Origin: a virus
IMG/VR virus record: IMGVR_UViG_3300035666_000044
Span: 1-44,672 of that record
Strand: one strand, 5' to 3'
Length of the DNA: 44,672 nt
Shown in pieces: positions 10,100 through 19,042 of this stretch. Numbering within the stretch: position 1 is the stretch's first letter; every line of letters begins with the position of its first letter. Position numbers and translations under genes: made by a program. The notes below the pieces were generated by a model. It worked only from the letters and a program-made list of their open reading frames with translations. It did no database searches and was not told the DNA's origin.

Positions 10100-11320
10100 A
10101 TGGCAGAAGTAGCAAGCCAAGGAAGAGTAGGTCCAGAAGGCGGTGGTGAAGCTACCGTCTTTGACACGTCTGGTTTTTACGACACGATGTATAATATGCA
10201 AAAGGATATTATCGCTGAGCGTAAAAAGAAACAGGAAGAATTAAAGCTACAGCAGCAGACTTGGAACGCCCTTTTGGAGGACCCAGGCGACGTTTGGCAG
10301 TCAGACTTTGAGTACGTGAATAAGGCCGTTGAAGAATACAATAAATTTATTATAGATGACTTACGAGCTAATGGCATAGACCCCAATAATATGTCGCCTG
10401 AATTAACTCGTAAATTAAAGGCACTTGAAGCAAACATTCGCAGAACAACTGCCGCGGCAAAGGATAACGAAACTTACTACAATCAGTCCTTCAATATTCT
10501 TAATCAGGACAAGGCCAACAAGTACAATAAAGACCACGCAGCTAATTGGCTCAAGGAATACGCGGATCCTGCAAAGTCTCCGCAAGACAGGGCTAAATTA
10601 CGTACCGAGTCCAATCCGTTCAAGATTAACTACAACATGATCGAGTTTATAGACGATACGATTCCAAAGGAAGAAGTTGTAGACAAGGGAAGATTAAAGA
10701 TTACATCTCGGAACAAAGAAGCCCACAGAGGCTTGGTTTTAGATTTTATCATGAACGACCCCTCTGGGCAAGATGTGTTTGAATCACTCAAGAAGCCCGG
10801 GGAAGATGAAATAGCATTTGCTGAAAGGGTTGCCCAAGAAGGTCAAAAGAGATACCCAGCAAAAGAGGATAGACAAGTGCCGGCAGGCGGCGGTTCTGGA
10901 AGCCGTTCTGGAGGCGGCTCTGGAAGCGAGTCTGATGTTTTAATTACTGGACAAACCAAAGAGACCAACCCAAAGTGGGATCAAAGTTATTCTATAAACA
11001 AGGTTGCGCTAGGAAAGACTAAGCCCGTTTATGTTTACGACGATAAAGGAAACCCCGTTATGAATTTTGTCCCTGCTGACGGATTTTATTTGAAACCAGG
11101 AGGGGCTGTAGCCGCGGTTGGTTATGGAACGATAGAAGAAGTTCAGCCAGACGGAAGCAAGCTCGTTAAGCAAATTCAACTAGAGGTTGACTACGATAAA
11201 AACAAGGGCAACTTTGATGCTCAAGGATATCCCAATATCTTTGATGAGTTTAGAACAAGAACTGGGGTAACTACCTCTACAGGAAAAACATTTACAGGCG
11301 TACCACAAGGAGGATTCTAA
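10100..11320 (+). CDS. Cargo/internal virion-associated protein
   Basis: A 406-residue protein. Residues 20-260 are strongly helical and charged with coiled-coil character (MQKDIIAERKKKQEELKLQQ). A Gly/Ser linker (GGGSGSRSGGGSGSES) follows at about residue 265, then a beta-rich C-terminal domain of about 125 residues. It starts 13 bp after the previous gene and overlaps the next by one base. Rod, linker and globular domain suggest a structural or scaffold-like cargo protein, inferred from context only. Confidence 0.5.
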   Translation: MAEVASQGRVGPEGGGEATVFDTSGFYDTMYNMQKDIIAERKKKQEELKLQQQTWNALLEDPGDVWQSDFEYVNKAVEEYNKFIIDDLRANGIDPNNMSPELTRKLKALEANIRRTTAAAKDNETYYNQSFNILNQDKANKYNKDHAANWLKEYADPAKSPQDRAKLRTESNPFKINYNMIEFIDDTIPKEEVVDKGRLKITSRNKEAHRGLVLDFIMNDPSGQDVFESLKKPGEDEIAFAERVAQEGQKRYPAKEDRQVPAGGGSGSRSGGGSGSESDVLITGQTKETNPKWDQSYSINKVALGKTKPVYVYDDKGNPVMNFVPADGFYLKPGGAVAAVGYGTIEEVQPDGSKLVKQIQLEVDYDKNKGNFDAQGYPNIFDEFRTRTGVTTSTGKTFTGVPQGGF

Positions 11321-14300
11321 TGGAGATTAACCCAATATACAAGTTCATGAAAGACAATGGTCTCACCCAAAAGGACGAGGCTACATTTTTGTCTGAATAC
11401 TCCGACCCTAATAAGGCGGCCCAACTTCATAAATTCATGGTAGATAATCAACTGACCACTAAAGGGTCCGACGATTTTTACAATGAATACTTCTCTCCTT
11501 CAAAAAAAAAAGTACCTACAGGCTCTTCAGCGCCTTCCGGGCAGCCTGGTCAGCCTTCTGCGCCGAGCTTTGGGCAAAAAATAACTGAGAAGATTGTAAA
11601 CTCTGCAAGCGAAACCCAAGTTCCATTAAAGACGGGTTTTCAACAAGAGCAGGAGCAAAAGGAGGCTGAAAAGAAGGCTAAGATTCCTACGTCTAAATAC
11701 TTTGAGGTTGACGTTGAGGAAAAGCCCGATGAGATTAGCGCACCTAAATTCGCTGATCCTATTGTCGTTGCTAAAAACTCACAGAAAAGCAAGGCTATTT
11801 TTAATTCTGTTATTGGCGATAAGGATATTTATAAGATGCCAACGCCGGGCGAATCCAATGAATATGCAGCGGACATTACAAGCAATTACTTAGATTATTT
11901 GGAGCTTGTTGGTTCCGGTAAAAGTGATACTTATAAAGAAAAATACAAGGCTTTAAAAGCGAAACCAAAGGCCGATAGAACAGATCAAGATGAAAAGTTT
12001 TTAAGACAAGTTGAATCTGAAGCCGTAGGAGAGTTTTATGATGCTAAGGAATGGGAGTTAGGTCAAGTATCAAATCAAATTGATGAACTTCAAAAAATAG
12101 CCGTAACAGATGAGCAAAAAGCTCAATTAAACGATTTGTATGGCAAGTACGAAAAGAAGAGAAATTCACTGCTAGGTACTTCAGCTGTATACGCTCAAAA
12201 TAAACTGCAATACGGAAAGATTGCAGGAACCGAAATGGTAGATGAGGAGGCTAAGTTGCGCCGATTCGAAGCCCTTCAAGCAGGAGATGGTAAGACTGTC
12301 GAGTTTTTTAAGGGAATCGGAGGTGCTGTAGCGAATGGCGTATTAAGCGTGGCTCAAGTTCCTAAGGTTCTTGGTGATTTAGTCGGTGACACGGATTACG
12401 ACTGGTCTGACCAAATGTACGACATGGTATCAGGTCAAAAGTCTGATTTAGATCGTGAATTTGGCGCACCATTACCCCAAGGCAAGAATATGTCCGACCT
12501 TCCATTTACCGCTCGACTCGCAGTTGTTGGCGGTAACGCAATAGGTTCAGCGGCTTTATTTGCTGCGGGAGGTACATTAGGTGGGGCAACGTCGCTTGGT
12601 CAGTCAGCAGCCACATTTGGAACCGCTTTTTTGACTAGTGAAGCAGACTACTACCAAGAGGCTCTTGATGCGGGAATGTCTCCGCAAGAAGCAGCGTTTA
12701 CAGGTACATATCTTGCAGCTCAAACAGCTCTCGTTGAATCGATTATTCCTGATGTTAGATACTTTCAACCTAGCGCATTTAGAAAGAGCGTAATGCAAGG
12801 CATCATCTCCGGTGTAGGCAGGGGTATTCCCATAAAAGATGCTGCTAAATTATCTTTGAAAAATACGCTTAAAGCCATACCCGAATCAGGAATAGCATAT
12901 ACCAAGACAGGCGTAAAGGAAGCAGGAGAAGAGCTGCTTGGTCAAGTGGGAGAAGATGTGGGTAAGGAAATGATAAACGCTGTTGGAAAAAGAGAATATT
13001 TCAACGACACATTTAATGGAGAGGCTTATACTGACGCTATTCTAGGAGGATTTATAGCAGGCGGAGGGTTGTCTGTGTTTTCAAGACCAACTCCAAAAAG
13101 CCCCGTACAACAAGAAGCGATGCGTGAGATAGTTGACAGAAGAGACATGTTGACTGAGCGAGGCACTGCTGCCGATAAAATAGGAAATAAAGAAGACTTA
13201 AAAGACTTCAATGAAGCAACTGAGGTTTTCGATGCTATGAGTTCTCACAGTGCATGGAAGGGCATGAGTCGCGAAAAGCAAAACCAAGCCTTCGCCCTCG
13301 CACAACAAGCTGCCCTGATGAAGAAGGAGCAGGAGAGAATGAAGAAGCTCAGAATACCAGATGAGCAAAAGGACGCGGAGATTAAGCAGTTGGAGGACGA
13401 GGTTAACGCCATGTTCGCCGATCAATTAGAACAGCAAAAACAAGCAATATATGATCAAGAAAACATCCAAGGGCTACCAGGTCAAGTCGGAGTCGGGCAA
13501 GAACCTATCCAAGCCGGGGCTATCCAAGGCGCAGGCACAGAAGCGCCTCAAGCAGGTGGAGTACTTCAAGCACAAGGGCAAGAAGTAGTTCCAAGCAGAA
13601 TATCCGAAATAAACAACCTCGAACAGGCGTTGTTTGAAAACGAGGTTCAGCAAAACGAGACCGGCACAGGCACTATGTCTGAACAGCAAATTGCTGACGT
13701 TACTGCCAAGCTAGATGAGATGCGCTCACAGAACAAAGAGGGTGGCCTCAATGAAGTTGAAACACTGATGAAGCAGGCACTTGGCGAGAATTTAATTACC
13801 TCGGCAGACATCGACAAAATGGTTGATGAGGGCAGCGTAGAAATCAAGTGTCCCCCAGGAACTAAGAAAGCCGAGCATGGCATGAAGATGGGCTTCATTC
13901 CAGGTGGTAAGTGGGACATCGTAACAGAGTTTAAGGGAAAGAGCCACGAGGACGGCGGTATAGACATCGAGGTGCTAGGTGGAAAGATAAGCTACACCGG
14001 AAAGGAGCCAAACCTCAAAGCTAAGAGAGGAGGATTCTTTAAGAGCATAGGTTCGGGAGTAAGAAACGTTGTTTCGAAAGTAAAAGACGCAGGTATTGTG
14101 TCAAAAGCAAAAGATGTTGGCTTTGCTTATTCCGACTATGTGTTAGGATCGGTTGGTAATGTGGCCGGTATAAAGTCTATGCAAGACATTATAGATGAGG
14201 ATCAATATAGTAATGACAGACTTGACCAAGGAGTAAACTTTGCAGGAAAGCTCGCAGGGACAGCTTTGAAGGTTATTCCTGTAACCGCACCGATAGCAGG

Positions 14301-14799
14301 AGCTGTAGGCACGGCCGGAGGTATAGTCAATAAGGTCGGTGGTATCGATGAGAAGTATTATGACCCTTCTCAGCACGACACCAAGCTAGATAAGGCAGGA
14401 GATATAATTAGCACGGTCGGAAGCGTTGTCGGCATGGCGGTAGGAGCCGGTACAGCAGCAGGGGCTAACAATGCTCTTGCGGCAGGAGGTGATTTAACAG
14501 CGGCCCAGCAAATGTCGGTGGACATGGCGGGTATAAACAAGGTTTTAGGATATACATCTAAAGGCGCAAATATGTTTGGGATTGGAGGCGGTAGTCAACA
14601 GCCACAACAAATGTTCTTGCCACAGTATCAACCTCAGCCTAGTGCTATGCCGCAGCAGACATTCCCGAACCCTTACCAACAAACGCAGTACGGAATGCCG
14701 TATCAGCAAACATATTCTAATAATAGAAGTGATGTGGTAATGATAAATGGTGTAAATTACGCTCCCGATCAGTACGGTAACCTAATCCCTCTAACTTAA
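11320..14799 (+). CDS. Large ejection (internal virion) protein
   Basis: A 1159-residue protein. The N-terminus holds two copies of a short repeat (FMKDNGLTQKDEATFLSEY and FMVDNQLTTKGSDDFYNEY). The centre (about 330-510) has Gly/Ala-rich hydrophobic helices such as VVGGNAIGSAALFAAGG, consistent with a membrane-inserting ejection protein. After Gln/Glu-rich coiled coils comes a Cys-containing beta segment with SHEDGGIDIEVLGGKI near residue 890. HEDGGIDIE-type segments recur in large cargo proteins of Bacteroidota phages. A second Gly/Ala helical region and a Gln/Pro/Tyr-rich tail end the protein. It likely enters the host envelope with the DNA. Confidence 0.6.
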   Translation: MEINPIYKFMKDNGLTQKDEATFLSEYSDPNKAAQLHKFMVDNQLTTKGSDDFYNEYFSPSKKKVPTGSSAPSGQPGQPSAPSFGQKITEKIVNSASETQVPLKTGFQQEQEQKEAEKKAKIPTSKYFEVDVEEKPDEISAPKFADPIVVAKNSQKSKAIFNSVIGDKDIYKMPTPGESNEYAADITSNYLDYLELVGSGKSDTYKEKYKALKAKPKADRTDQDEKFLRQVESEAVGEFYDAKEWELGQVSNQIDELQKIAVTDEQKAQLNDLYGKYEKKRNSLLGTSAVYAQNKLQYGKIAGTEMVDEEAKLRRFEALQAGDGKTVEFFKGIGGAVANGVLSVAQVPKVLGDLVGDTDYDWSDQMYDMVSGQKSDLDREFGAPLPQGKNMSDLPFTARLAVVGGNAIGSAALFAAGGTLGGATSLGQSAATFGTAFLTSEADYYQEALDAGMSPQEAAFTGTYLAAQTALVESIIPDVRYFQPSAFRKSVMQGIISGVGRGIPIKDAAKLSLKNTLKAIPESGIAYTKTGVKEAGEELLGQVGEDVGKEMINAVGKREYFNDTFNGEAYTDAILGGFIAGGGLSVFSRPTPKSPVQQEAMREIVDRRDMLTERGTAADKIGNKEDLKDFNEATEVFDAMSSHSAWKGMSREKQNQAFALAQQAALMKKEQERMKKLRIPDEQKDAEIKQLEDEVNAMFADQLEQQKQAIYDQENIQGLPGQVGVGQEPIQAGAIQGAGTEAPQAGGVLQAQGQEVVPSRISEINNLEQALFENEVQQNETGTGTMSEQQIADVTAKLDEMRSQNKEGGLNEVETLMKQALGENLITSADIDKMVDEGSVEIKCPPGTKKAEHGMKMGFIPGGKWDIVTEFKGKSHEDGGIDIEVLGGKISYTGKEPNLKAKRGGFFKSIGSGVRNVVSKVKDAGIVSKAKDVGFAYSDYVLGSVGNVAGIKSMQDIIDEDQYSNDRLDQGVNFAGKLAGTALKVIPVTAPIAGAVGTAGGIVNKVGGIDEKYYDPSQHDTKLDKAGDIISTVGSVVGMAVGAGTAAGANNALAAGGDLTAAQQMSVDMAGINKVLGYTSKGANMFGIGGGSQQPQQMFLPQYQPQPSAMPQQTFPNPYQQTQYGMPYQQTYSNNRSDVVMINGVNYAPDQYGNLIPLT

Positions 14800-14990
14800 T
14801 GCAAAAGAAAGTATTAGAAGTCGAAGGCGAAGAAATTGCGATATTCTCTACTAAGGGGATCATGGCTATCGTGCCTAAAAACAAGGTTAACTGGGTAAAG
14901 AAAAAGCTAAATGAGGGGTGCCACGAGTGCATCGACGAGTTTGTGAAGACGCTTCCCGACTTTGATAATCAACAAAAAACTGATAAGTAG
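14799..14990 (+). CDS. Small conserved virion-operon protein, 63 aa
   Basis: A 63-residue protein that overlaps the preceding gene by TAATG and ends 2 bp before the next start, so it belongs to the same operon. It has a short beta-rich N-terminus (EVEGEEIAIFSTKGIMAIVP) and a C-terminal helix carrying a CHEC motif that could bind metal or form a disulfide. Small proteins of this form with EGCHECID sit among ejection genes of Bacteroidota phages. The function is unknown. Confidence 0.6.
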   Translation: MQKKVLEVEGEEIAIFSTKGIMAIVPKNKVNWVKKKLNEGCHECIDEFVKTLPDFDNQQKTDK

Positions 14991-14992
14991 TA

Positions 14993-17900
14993 ATGGCAAA
15001 AGGCTGCGTATATATACCCAAGACAGGAAAGGATGCCGGTAAGGTGTTTGGCTCTAAGGAGTCACTTGCCGCGCACATGAACTATACTCCTGCGCTTACT
15101 GATTTGATGTCTAAGTTTGAGCAGTCGGGCGGTAAGGCGGATATCGACAGCGTAACAAAGTGGCTTACTGATAATGGGTATTTGAAGGAGAAGCCTAAGG
15201 GTAAACCAGGCCGCCGTGAAAGACTAGCCAAACTATTTGAAGAACCTAAGGTAGAGGTTGCACCTACTGAAGAGGCAGGGGTGGAAGCTACTCCTGAAAT
15301 GACTCCTGAAGAGGTTAGAATCAATATGAAGCCGATCACAGATGAGATGGCTGGTATTGAAATGGAGTTTTCTAATAACGGGTATTCTATTGACTGGGAT
15401 TACGACGATGAGATAATCATCACCGATAAAAACGGGGAGATAGTAGACGCCGAGGAACTGCCTGAAAAACTTCTACCTCTTGCAGCTCAATACGAAAAGG
15501 CGACGGCCGGCCTTGCAGGGTACGACTTCGAGTCGTATCGAAAGGCTCTTGAGCAATCAAGAAAGGATGTTGGTGGAATAGAGACTGAGTTTGAAGAAGT
15601 CAAACCACTAGCAATTACTGAAAAAACCGAAACACAGCAGTTAACATTAAAAGACGGAAGAAAGATTTCTCCAACAAAAATAAATGGCAAAACTACTTTC
15701 TTTCACGCATCATCTAAGAAGCGCGAAGGAAGATTAAGGGCGAACACAGCACCTCAATGGGGTAAGGCTGTTTACTTCGCCGGTAGCCGCAAAGGAGCGA
15801 CTGATGAGTTTGGTGGAGATAATGTAACTGAGGTAAACCTTGACCTTAAAAAACCCTTATACACAAACAGCAAAGAATTTCAGGCTGTCGAAAAGAAGGC
15901 TGCTGAGCTATACAACAAAGCGATGTTGCCTAAAATACGTCAACGCGAGGCTGAATTTGTAAATGGCGATTGGAAGTTTTTTAATGAAGATTTTCAAGCT
16001 CAATATGACAAGAAGGGTTACATTGATTTCTATTCCGCTAGTGACATTGAGGAGGGCAAATACTTTGGTGAAGCAGCACAAGAGCTTGGATACGATGCTA
16101 TAATAGATGAGGGCGGTCAGTACGGAACCGAAATAGCTGTGCTTGACGAAAGCGCTATTATTTATCCGGAGGACGTAAAGACGGCCTTAGAAGCATCTCA
16201 AGCTGTTAGTGACAGAGATGTAATTTCAGTTACTAATTATAATGAAAAGGCGAAGAAATTAGCTCACGCAGTTAAAGATGGGGATGCAGATGCTATTGAC
16301 GCGATGGCAAAAGAAATGGCTGCAAAAGTTCCTGAAAACGCCGTACTTATTCCAATGCCAAGTAGAAGTGGCAAGGCTACTAATATGAAAGATTTGGCTG
16401 AAGCCATTTCAAAAATATCCGGTGCGCCAGTAGCGGATGTTTTGACTGGTAAAAAACGCAAATCATTATATGAAGCAAAAAAGAAAGGGGAAACCATAAG
16501 TGCGGATGATTTAAAAATGCAGCTGACTGGCGAATTACCAAAAGGGAAAATTCCTATTATTATTGACAATGTTCTAGCGACTGGGGCAACATTTAAGGCG
16601 GCAAAAGAGGCGATTCCTAATGCAAAAATAATTGTTCATTCAGTTGATCAAATCAAAGCAGGTGGCGCTGGTGTAGAATCAAAGCCGTTTGAAGCCGTGT
16701 TGTGGCATGAGGGGTATGGTGAAAAAACAAAAGGAGACGCAGTTTATCTTGAATCAGAAGAGGCGTCGAAGGCCGCTTCAGGAAAAGGAAAACCATACAG
16801 GGTAAAACTAAACAATCCATATATAGTAGAAAAGGATGGGGATTTTGATTTGATAAAGGGATTTATTGATGAGTTTACAAAAAACAATCCGCAATCAAAA
16901 TGGCATCCGGACACAACAAAATATGTAAATGATAAATTAAGAAGGTTAGGTTATGATGGCTTAGTCATAAAGCAATCCGCAATAGATACAGACAAGGGGT
17001 ACGAAGATATAGAAAGCACTTACGGTAACGCTCAGGTCGTAGCATTTAATAAGAACTCTGTAAGCCCGGTTGAACAAGTTGAAGCAGAAAAACCAAAGAG
17101 CAAGCTCGACGAAAAGAAAGCTCTCGACCAATCGGTAAATGAACTGATTAACAAAAAGAACCGCTACAATAAGATTGCTAAGAAAAGAAAACCTCTAGCT
17201 GGCAATTTATTGAATGAAATTAAAGAAGAAGCCGACAGATTAGGCTTTGCCACATCCCCTGCGTTAGGCGGAAACATCAAGCTCGTTAGCAAGAAAAACG
17301 CCAAGGCAGTATCAAGAAGGAATGTTGATCGCAAATTCAATAAAGAGCGAAATGAAAAGGTCAAAGCAGCGAAAGCGATGGCTAATGACTTTACGTTTGG
17401 ACTTAGAGGAAGTATTTTGCTTTATTTCTTAAACGGAGGAAAGATCAGCACAACATCTTCAGAGTTAGGAAGGGATAGTAAAGAGTTGCAAGCAGCTAAG
17501 AAAGCGGGAATTGTATCCGACACCGGAATAAGTGCGAGTTCGATAGCCAAAGAAGACCTTCCTGAAATGGGTGCTGCCGTTTTTGATGAGTTAGATACTG
17601 TTGCACAAATCCAAGATGTAGTGGCTTCATTTGAGAATAAAGAACAAATGGAGGACGAACTTGTCGATATGCTTGATAAGTTTAACAGAGACATGCAAGA
17701 GGCGGCTGAGTACGACTCTATGCGTAAGATAAACCAAGGAATTGAAGAAGGTCGCATTGATGAGGGTGAACAGGTTGATTACTTCGAACTACTTCCAGAG
17801 GATGAAAAAATAAAATTAATAGAAGAATATGAAAGATTCAAACAAGAAGTCGACCTTGGACAATTTGACCAACAGGGAGAAGGTCTTCCTAGCGATGTTG

Positions 17901-18544
17901 CATCGTCGCAACAAGAAGAAACAGCTAGAGAGTCTAAATCAAAAAGACTCCAAAGGGCAGAAGAACTAAGAGCAAAGGCTCAAGATTTAAGAGACGCTTC
18001 AGGCGGAACGCTTATGGCGGGTCCAAAGTTACTTGCCGCCGCATACGAAGCCTACGCGACTATTCTTGAAACCACCGAAAACATTATTGAAGCAATCAAG
18101 AAGTTCAAGGGAACAAAAGAATACAAAGACCTCGATGTTAAAAGCAAGAAGGAATTAGACGTTGTTCTTGCAACTGACGCGGTTGAAGAAGAGATTTCTT
18201 CGGGGAGAAATCCTCAAGAGGTTGTTGACGATTTAATCGGAAGTCAAGACTGGTATGGCGACTTGAGTGATGTTCAGAAAGAACAGTTGAATGAAATCCT
18301 TCAAGACGATTTTGGAGTTACGGTAAGCAAGCCAAAACAAGTGACGCCACTTGGGGAACAGATTTCAAGTATTGTTGACAATTACTACAAGCTCAAGGAC
18401 GGAGATCGTTCCGCGAAGGATGCCATCAACGAAATTTTGGACGCTGACCCAAAGTTGAAGTATATTTACGACAATATTCGCAAGATTAACAAGCAACTGC
18501 AAGAAGCAGGTGTGATAACAGATAAAACCGACGGTTGCCCGTAA
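14993..18544 (+). CDS. Polyvalent virion protein: ADP-ribosyltransferase, phosphoribosyltransferase and second ART-like domain
   Basis: A 1183-residue multidomain protein. Residues about 235-392 look like an ADP-ribosyltransferase of the polyvalent-protein class: FFHASS with H238, then GKAVYFAGS, and YGTEIAV with E380. Residues about 412-560 fit a phosphoribosyltransferase: a VLIPMPSRSGKA strand and a PRPP-loop-like IIIDNVLATGAT (about 522-533, D525). Residues about 565-690 form a second ART-like unit (LWHEGYGEKTKGDAVYL, then YRVKLNNPYIV, then LRRLGYDGLVI). The rest is helical linker. Polyvalent proteins are large fused effectors injected with phage or plasmid DNA. Position among ejection genes suggests delivery into the host. 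Substrates are unknown. Confidence 0.65.
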   Translation: MAKGCVYIPKTGKDAGKVFGSKESLAAHMNYTPALTDLMSKFEQSGGKADIDSVTKWLTDNGYLKEKPKGKPGRRERLAKLFEEPKVEVAPTEEAGVEATPEMTPEEVRINMKPITDEMAGIEMEFSNNGYSIDWDYDDEIIITDKNGEIVDAEELPEKLLPLAAQYEKATAGLAGYDFESYRKALEQSRKDVGGIETEFEEVKPLAITEKTETQQLTLKDGRKISPTKINGKTTFFHASSKKREGRLRANTAPQWGKAVYFAGSRKGATDEFGGDNVTEVNLDLKKPLYTNSKEFQAVEKKAAELYNKAMLPKIRQREAEFVNGDWKFFNEDFQAQYDKKGYIDFYSASDIEEGKYFGEAAQELGYDAIIDEGGQYGTEIAVLDESAIIYPEDVKTALEASQAVSDRDVISVTNYNEKAKKLAHAVKDGDADAIDAMAKEMAAKVPENAVLIPMPSRSGKATNMKDLAEAISKISGAPVADVLTGKKRKSLYEAKKKGETISADDLKMQLTGELPKGKIPIIIDNVLATGATFKAAKEAIPNAKIIVHSVDQIKAGGAGVESKPFEAVLWHEGYGEKTKGDAVYLESEEASKAASGKGKPYRVKLNNPYIVEKDGDFDLIKGFIDEFTKNNPQSKWHPDTTKYVNDKLRRLGYDGLVIKQSAIDTDKGYEDIESTYGNAQVVAFNKNSVSPVEQVEAEKPKSKLDEKKALDQSVNELINKKNRYNKIAKKRKPLAGNLLNEIKEEADRLGFATSPALGGNIKLVSKKNAKAVSRRNVDRKFNKERNEKVKAAKAMANDFTFGLRGSILLYFLNGGKISTTSSELGRDSKELQAAKKAGIVSDTGISASSIAKEDLPEMGAAVFDELDTVAQIQDVVASFENKEQMEDELVDMLDKFNRDMQEAAEYDSMRKINQGIEEGRIDEGEQVDYFELLPEDEKIKLIEEYERFKQEVDLGQFDQQGEGLPSDVASSQQEETARESKSKRLQRAEELRAKAQDLRDASGGTLMAGPKLLAAAYEAYATILETTENIIEAIKKFKGTKEYKDLDVKSKKELDVVLATDAVEEEISSGRNPQEVVDDLIGSQDWYGDLSDVQKEQLNEILQDDFGVTVSKPKQVTPLGEQISSIVDNYYKLKDGDRSAKDAINEILDADPKLKYIYDNIRKINKQLQEAGVITDKTDGCP

Positions 18545-18550
18545 TAAAAC

Positions 18551-19042
18551 ATGAAACCTCATAGTTTAGACAAAGGTGTAGTAGACCTACTAGCTCCACG
18601 CCATCTTGACGAGATGGATGCATTTTACTTCTATCGTGCCGCCAGCAACTGGTGTCAGGGTGTTGGTTACTTCAAGGCGGCTGCCTTTTTCGCGGCTGAG
18701 TCCCAAGACGAACTCGAACACGCGGCCAAGATTGAAAAGTATTTGGTAGACTGGAACATTACCGTTCCACTTCCGACTGTACCTAAGCCGCAGGTGGATT
18801 TCTCCGGGCTTCTTGAGGTGCTAGAGGAGGCGTATAAGATTGAGTACGACCTGTACGAGGCGTATGAAGAAACGTCCAAGAAACTTTTCAACATGGATCT
18901 TTGCACGTTTGACTTCTTGCAGCAGTTCCGTTTGATACAGACCAAGTCTGTTGCGGAATATAGCGACAAGCTCAACCTGCTCGAAGACGTAGACGGCAAG
19001 GATAAATTCAAGTTATTACTTCTCGAAGAAAAACTGTTCTAA
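18551..19042 (+). CDS. Ferritin-like protein
   Basis: A 163-residue protein of the length of bacterial ferritins (about 165). It aligns by eye with E. coli FtnA: E21 lies 13 residues before NWC as in FtnA E17 and AWC, QDELEH gives E54 and H57 (FtnA E50, H53), YKIEY gives E98 (FtnA E94), and Q130 sits where FtnA has Q127. The FtnA residues E126, E129 and E130 are replaced (I129, K132, S133), so the ferroxidase A site is kept while site B is incomplete and the third site seems lost. It lies between two ejection-protein genes and overlaps the next by TAATG, so it is made with virion components. Iron storage, iron loading of virions or DNA protection are all possible. Confidence 0.75.
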   Translation: MKPHSLDKGVVDLLAPRHLDEMDAFYFYRAASNWCQGVGYFKAAAFFAAESQDELEHAAKIEKYLVDWNITVPLPTVPKPQVDFSGLLEVLEEAYKIEYDLYEAYEETSKKLFNMDLCTFDFLQQFRLIQTKSVAEYSDKLNLLEDVDGKDKFKLLLLEEKLF

